From Falsiroseomonas algicola (lineage in GTDB: Bacteria > Pseudomonadota > Alphaproteobacteria > Acetobacterales > Acetobacteraceae): a stretch of DNA of 64,000 bases. Of the stretch, positions 61,826-64,000 are shown one piece after another. Each line of letters starts with the position of its first letter. The first letter of the stretch is position 1. The stretch lies in NCBI RefSeq assembly GCF_011040385.1, contig NZ_JAAIKB010000013.1, positions 1 through 64,000 of the forward strand, in the 5' to 3' direction. A model generated the notes under the pieces. That model worked only from the letters and a program-made list of their open reading frames with translations. It was not told the origin of the DNA and did no database searches. The position numbers and the translations under genes are program-made.

Positions 61826-63931
61826 TTGAACGCTCATTCCGCACCACCTGACGGCCCGGGCATCGCCCGCCATCTCGCCGTCCTCTGCCTCGCCATCGTG
61901 GTCCCGGTGCTCGTGCTCGCGGCCGCGCTGGCCGGGCTCTACGTCGCCGCGGAACGCGACCGGCTGGGCCAGGCCGCGCTGCGCGCGGCCACAGCGACGT
62001 CGCGCGCGCTCGACCTCGACCTCGCGGGCCTGGTCGCCAGCGTCGAGATCCTGTCCCTCTCCCCCGCGCTCCGCGCCGGCGACCTCGATGCCTTCGATGC
62101 GGAGGCGCGCCAGGTGCGGGAAAGGCTCGGCGTGAACGTGGCCATGCGCGACCGCGGCGGCCAGCAGCTGGTGAATACCCGCCTGCCGCGCGGCGCGGCG
62201 CTGCCCCGCATCCAGGACTTCGCCTCCGACCGCCGCGTCGCGGAAACCGGCCAGCCTGACATCTCCGACCTGATCGCGGGCGCGACGACGGGAACGCCCC
62301 TTTTCGTCGTCAACACCCCGCTGTGGCGGGACGGCGCCGTCAGCCATTTCCTGAATTTCGGCGTGCCGCCCGCGCGCGTTCGCCAGGCCATCCGCGACGG
62401 CGGCGTGACCCCGGGCTGGAGCACGACGGTGCTGGACCGCAACGGCGTGGTGCTGGCCGACCTGGGCGCGCCGGACCCGGCGCTCGGCCAGCGCCTGCAA
62501 GGCGACGCCTGGTGGCGCGCCGATCCGGCGGAGGGGCTGCGCTGGATGGTCCTGCCCTGGCAGGGGGAGGATCGCCAGCTGGTGGCGCATGTGCGCTCCG
62601 CGCTCTCCGGCTGGACGGTGATGGTGGCGGTTCCGGCCCGGCTGGCCACCGCACCGCTGCGCCAGTCCCTGGCCGGGCTTGGCGCGCTGGTCGCGGCGCT
62701 GCTCGGCCTCTCGGCAGGCCTCGCCCTCCTCTTCGCGCGGCGCATCGCCAGCCCCATGGCGCGGCTGGCCGCGGCCGCGCAGCGTCTCGGCCAGGGCGAG
62801 CCCGAACCCTTCCGGACGACCGGGCTCCGGGAAGTGGACCAGGCAGGACAGGCGCTGGCCGATTCCGCGGCGGAAAGCCACCGGCGACAGGCGGAGGCGG
62901 AGGAAAGCGCCGCTCGCTTGCGGCTCGCGCTGGAAGCGGCGGGCTTCGGGCGATGGGAGGTCGATACGCGCACCGGCCTCGCGAGCCGCGCGGGGCATGT
63001 CATCAAGCCGCGGCCGGGCCTGCCGCTGGAAGGCTACCCGCTGGAGCATTTCCTGCGGGAGATCGTGCATCCCGAGGATGCCGCCCAGGTCCGCGCTTCC
63101 TTCGACGCCCTCCTGGCAGGCCGCGCCACGCGGCACCGCACAGAATACCGCGCCGCCACGCCGGATGGCGCGGGCTGGATCTGGGTGGAATCCTATGGCG
63201 GCGTCGTGGAGAGCGATCCCGCCACCGGCGCGCCGATCCGCATCAGCGGCGTGTCCCGCGACATCAGCGACCGCAAGGCCGCGGAGGCGCAGCGCCGCAT
63301 CCTGCTGCGGGAGATCGACCACCGCGCGAAGAACGCCCTCGCCGTCGCGCAATCCATCGTCGCCCTGACCCGCGCCGACGACCCGGCGGCCTATGCGAAG
63401 GAGGTCAACAGCCGCATCGCCGCCCTGGCGCGGGCGCATACGCGGCTGGCCGCGGAGGGGTGGGCTGCGGTGGACCTGCGCGACCTGCTGGCGGATGGGC
63501 TGCGGCCCTTCGGCGCGGTGGGCCTGGCGGAGGACGAGGCGGCAGCGCGCATCCTGCTGTCAGGCGATCCCGTCGCCCTGCCCGGGGATGTCGCGACGCC
63601 GGTCGCGATGGTGATGCATGAGCTCGCGACCAATGCCGCCAAGCATGGCGCCCTGTCCGTGCCGCCGGGGCGGGTGGAGGTTGCCTGGACCGTGGACGGC
63701 ACGGGCCTGCTGCATCTCCGCTGGACAGAGCATGAGGGCCCGCCCGCCACGCCGCCGGCCGGCAGGCCGCAGGGAGCGCGCGGCTTCGGGTCCCGCATGA
63801 TCGACGCCACCATCCGCCACCAGCTGGCCGGCGACTACAGCCTCGACTGGACGGCCACGGGGTTGCGCTGCCGGATCAGCATCCCGCTCCGCCGCGCGCC
63901 ATCGCAAGGCGTTGGTGCCGGGGTCACCTGA
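61826..63931 (+). CDS. HWE-type sensor histidine kinase with PAS domain (701 aa)
   Basis: A periplasmic sensor lies between two helices: RHLAVLCLAIVVPVLVLAAA (residues 14-33) and LAGLGALVAALLGLSAGLAL (about 285-304). HAMP follows. PAS at about 370-485 (GRWEVDTRTGLASRAGHVIK, ISGVSRDISDRKAAEAQ). HWE kinase: LREIDHRAKNALAVAQSIVA with the phospho-His, and MHELATNAAKHGALS as the N-box; the G-box is GFGSRMIDATI. No response regulator is adjacent. The TTG at 61826 is used because no ATG lies nearby and the signal anchor starts after it. Confidence 0.92.
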   Translation: MNAHSAPPDGPGIARHLAVLCLAIVVPVLVLAAALAGLYVAAERDRLGQAALRAATATSRALDLDLAGLVASVEILSLSPALRAGDLDAFDAEARQVRERLGVNVAMRDRGGQQLVNTRLPRGAALPRIQDFASDRRVAETGQPDISDLIAGATTGTPLFVVNTPLWRDGAVSHFLNFGVPPARVRQAIRDGGVTPGWSTTVLDRNGVVLADLGAPDPALGQRLQGDAWWRADPAEGLRWMVLPWQGEDRQLVAHVRSALSGWTVMVAVPARLATAPLRQSLAGLGALVAALLGLSAGLALLFARRIASPMARLAAAAQRLGQGEPEPFRTTGLREVDQAGQALADSAAESHRRQAEAEESAARLRLALEAAGFGRWEVDTRTGLASRAGHVIKPRPGLPLEGYPLEHFLREIVHPEDAAQVRASFDALLAGRATRHRTEYRAATPDGAGWIWVESYGGVVESDPATGAPIRISGVSRDISDRKAAEAQRRILLREIDHRAKNALAVAQSIVALTRADDPAAYAKEVNSRIAALARAHTRLAAEGWAAVDLRDLLADGLRPFGAVGLAEDEAAARILLSGDPVALPGDVATPVAMVMHELATNAAKHGALSVPPGRVEVAWTVDGTGLLHLRWTEHEGPPATPPAGRPQGARGFGSRMIDATIRHQLAGDYSLDWTATGLRCRISIPLRRAPSQGVGAGVT

Positions 63932-64000
63932 GCAGAATGTAACGGCCCCGACAGCATCGCCGGTCACGTTCAGTTAATGGGTATCCGGCAGCCTGGGTGG

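Overview
This window looks like chromosomal DNA of a very GC-rich alphaproteobacterium, most likely Acetobacteraceae and Roseomonas-like. That placement is an inference. It rests on strong GC codon bias, frequent 4-nt ATGA/GTGA gene overlaps, an sdhC-D-A-B cluster, alphaproteobacterial families (DUF1489, TIGR02186, DUF3422, HWE histidine kinase), several tricarboxylate (Bug/Tct) and TAXI binding proteins, and two MCPs. No rRNA, tRNA, CRISPR array, prophage or intact insertion sequence was seen. Genes are dense, and no gene-free stretch exceeds about 300 bp.

Layout. 0.1-4.5 kb: a small secreted basic protein, a DUF1489 protein, a TAXI solute-binding protein and a PAS-containing MCP. 4.6-8.4 kb: REP-like repeats, an Asd paralogue lacking its catalytic Cys and His, a PIN toxin/antitoxin pair and a FAD oxidoreductase. 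8.4-12.1 kb: succinate dehydrogenase sdhCDAB with a plausible promoter and a strong terminator. 12.1-20.4 kb: a TauE/SafE permease coupled to a DUF938 methyltransferase, a PQQ-type sugar dehydrogenase coupled to a dihaem cytochrome c, then an apparent regulon of an AA_synth protein, an alpha/beta hydrolase and a Bug receptor around an FCD/GntR regulator. The last group shares a TGGTATGCCA motif. 20.4-24.9 kb: the TauE/SafE - TIGR02186 - universal stress protein cluster, Nfu, a RutE-like reductase and an OmpR-type regulator. 25.2-31.4 kb: ribA, an L,D-transpeptidase, a GST, murJ (its stop codon lies in a MITE-like inverted repeat) and a second MCP. 31.4-38.5 kb: grpE, dnaK, dnaJ and an SH3 protein. 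38.5-40.7 kb: a three-subunit cobalt-type nitrile hydratase/thiocyanate hydrolase-like operon, a GNAT enzyme and DoxX. 40.7-44.9 kb: an operon of nitroreductase, MFS transporter and phosphodiester glycosidase-like protein, then an isopropylmalate dehydrogenase-like gene. 45.0-52.6 kb: a 1554-residue FHA-type exoprotein facing a convergent three-gene operon for exported proteins. 52.7-57.2 kb: an APC permease and a full tctCBA tricarboxylate transporter. 57.3-58.0 kb: a CcdAB-like toxin/antitoxin whose antitoxin carries an unusual HTH. 58.0-64 kb: TetR, an ABA4-like protein, a membrane protein, opgH and an HWE histidine kinase.

The most unusual items are the Asd-like protein without its catalytic residues, the fourfold Cys-pair repeat protein next to the FHA exoprotein, the split nitrile hydratase, the HTH-CcdA fusion, the shared FCD operator, and several intergenic repeat structures: the murJ MITE, a 41-bp tandem hairpin repeat grown from a gene end, and a perfect 15-bp inverted repeat. 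The right edge (63932-64000) lies downstream of the histidine kinase and shows no gene start.
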